DNA from: Caldithrix sp.
Lineage (GTDB): Bacteria > Zhuqueibacterota > Zhuqueibacteria > Oceanimicrobiales > Oceanimicrobiaceae
DNA length: 6,644 nucleotides
Direction: 5' to 3'
Assembly: GCA_004357015.1 (NCBI GenBank)
Contig: SMXE01000059.1
Coordinates: 1-6,644, forward strand
A program made the translations under genes and the position numbers. Within the stretch, counting starts at the first letter, position 1, and the number at the start of each line of letters is the position of its first letter. Shown here one piece after another: positions 6,262-6,644 of this stretch. The notes beneath the pieces are model-generated. The model searched no databases, was not told where the DNA came from, and saw nothing but the letters and a program-made list of their open reading frames with translations.

Positions 6262-6644
6262 GGGAAAAGCCGGGATTAAATGACTCTACTTCAACGCCGG
6301 GCGCAACATCAGATATGACTGTGATGAGTTGGTAGTCCCTTGGGCAGGGGTTCAAATTGTACCTGTGTGTGCTACAGGTTGCCATTCAGACCGTGTGCGA
6401 ACAGCAGAAGGGAACCCGTTCAGAAGATTTCTATAGTCAGTCGAGGCCATCGATGTTAAAAAAAACTACTAATAAGGGACGGGGAAAATCACAATAACAG
6501 AATGAATTAGAGAAAATGACTTAACTTTTTGGGGCGAAATCAGGACGATTTTCGAGGTGGCAAATAACACTGTAAAAACCGCATAAAATTAACGTTGAGA
6601 ATCAACCAAACACCTTATTCACCTCAAAATTTTGAAAAGACCTC
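6262..6644. other. non-coding stretch upstream of the cytochrome operon
   Basis: All six frames are broken by stops here, and no frame has a codon start with a ribosome binding site and a recognisable product. The AT content is visibly higher than in the genes, especially from 6440 on. Small structures are present: hairpin AGTCCCT/AGGGGTT (6334..6352, plus-strand pairing with two G-U wobbles), hairpin ACCTGT/ACAGGT with a 7-base loop (6361..6379), an A8 run (6458..6465) with no adjacent hairpin, and a perfect 12-base palindrome TCAAAATTTTGA (6624..6635). One minus frame entering from the right edge stays open for 13 codons until a TGA near 6602, so the end of a neighbouring gene cannot be excluded. 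I see no tRNA, rRNA or known riboswitch. Confidence 0.6.
6361..6379. repeat. small perfect hairpin ACCTGT-7-ACAGGT
   Basis: The arms at 6361..6366 and 6374..6379 are exact inverted copies separated by GTGTGCT. It pairs equally well on both strands, and no T run follows on either, so it is not an intrinsic terminator. It could be a protein site or part of a structured RNA together with the hairpin at 6334..6352. Confidence 0.35.

Noticed and set aside
6327..6357. A tRNA gene suggested by AGTTGGTAG and GGTTCAAAT
   Set aside because: The two strings are too close to fit an anticodon arm, and the five bases flanking TTCAAAT on each side (AGGGG and TGTAC) do not pair as a T stem.
6143..6385. An 80-codon minus-strand open frame overlapping the cytochrome b6 start
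   Set aside because: It runs through the promoter and the ribosome binding site of cytochrome b6 and has no clear start signal or recognisable product.
6412..6421. GAACCCGTTC as a LexA-type SOS box
   Set aside because: The GAAC/GTTC arms are two bases apart, whereas the Gram-positive-type box needs four, and no gene with a DNA-repair role follows.
6458..6465. A T8 run on the minus strand as the terminator of a gene further right
   Set aside because: No GC-rich hairpin lies directly before it on the minus strand, so it does not form an intrinsic terminator.

Overview
The window holds one gene cluster, all on the minus strand, for a membrane-bound quinol:cytochrome c oxidoreductase of the cytochrome b6/subunit IV type and its likely periplasmic electron carriers. 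In order of transcription (right to left) it carries cytochrome b6 (5394..6167), a subunit IV-like C-terminal cytochrome b half (4410..5288), a very large membrane-anchored octaheme cytochrome c with a long coiled-coil stalk (1647..4289), a cupredoxin-like lipoprotein (819..1607), and a membrane-anchored diheme cytochrome c that runs off the left edge (1..719). The cluster is preceded by about 380 bases without a recognisable gene (6262..6644).

Expected flow of electrons, inferred from family knowledge: quinol is oxidised at the Qo site formed by cytochrome b6 and subunit IV. One electron goes through the two b hemes (and probably a heme ci on Cys62) back to quinone. The other leaves to c-type hemes, here the octaheme protein, and could pass to the copper lipoprotein or the diheme cytochrome on its way to a terminal oxidase or reductase. 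No Rieske iron-sulfur gene, the usual first acceptor of that electron, is visible in the window. The promoter just upstream of cytochrome b6 suggests that the transcription unit starts there, so the Rieske protein must be encoded elsewhere or be missing.

Regulatory signals are unusually clear. A near-consensus sigma70-type promoter (TTGACA, 17-base spacer, TATATT) lies about 60 bases upstream of cytochrome b6, and a perfect 6-base inverted repeat overlaps its -35 box and spacer. A strong intrinsic terminator (10-bp stem followed by eight U) sits between the cupredoxin gene and the diheme cytochrome gene, ending only ten bases before that gene's ATG. The last gene is therefore probably expressed at a lower or separately controlled level.

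The organism is a diderm-type bacterium with an extensive c-type cytochrome respiratory chain. The style of the split b6/IV pair (WCMGG, APWYFLGLQEM, RGPGWNFF) recalls complexes that I associate with Planctomycetes, FCB-group candidate phyla and some deltaproteobacteria. This placement is only an impression; the window has no rRNA or other marker to settle it. No mobile element, tRNA, rRNA or CRISPR array was seen.
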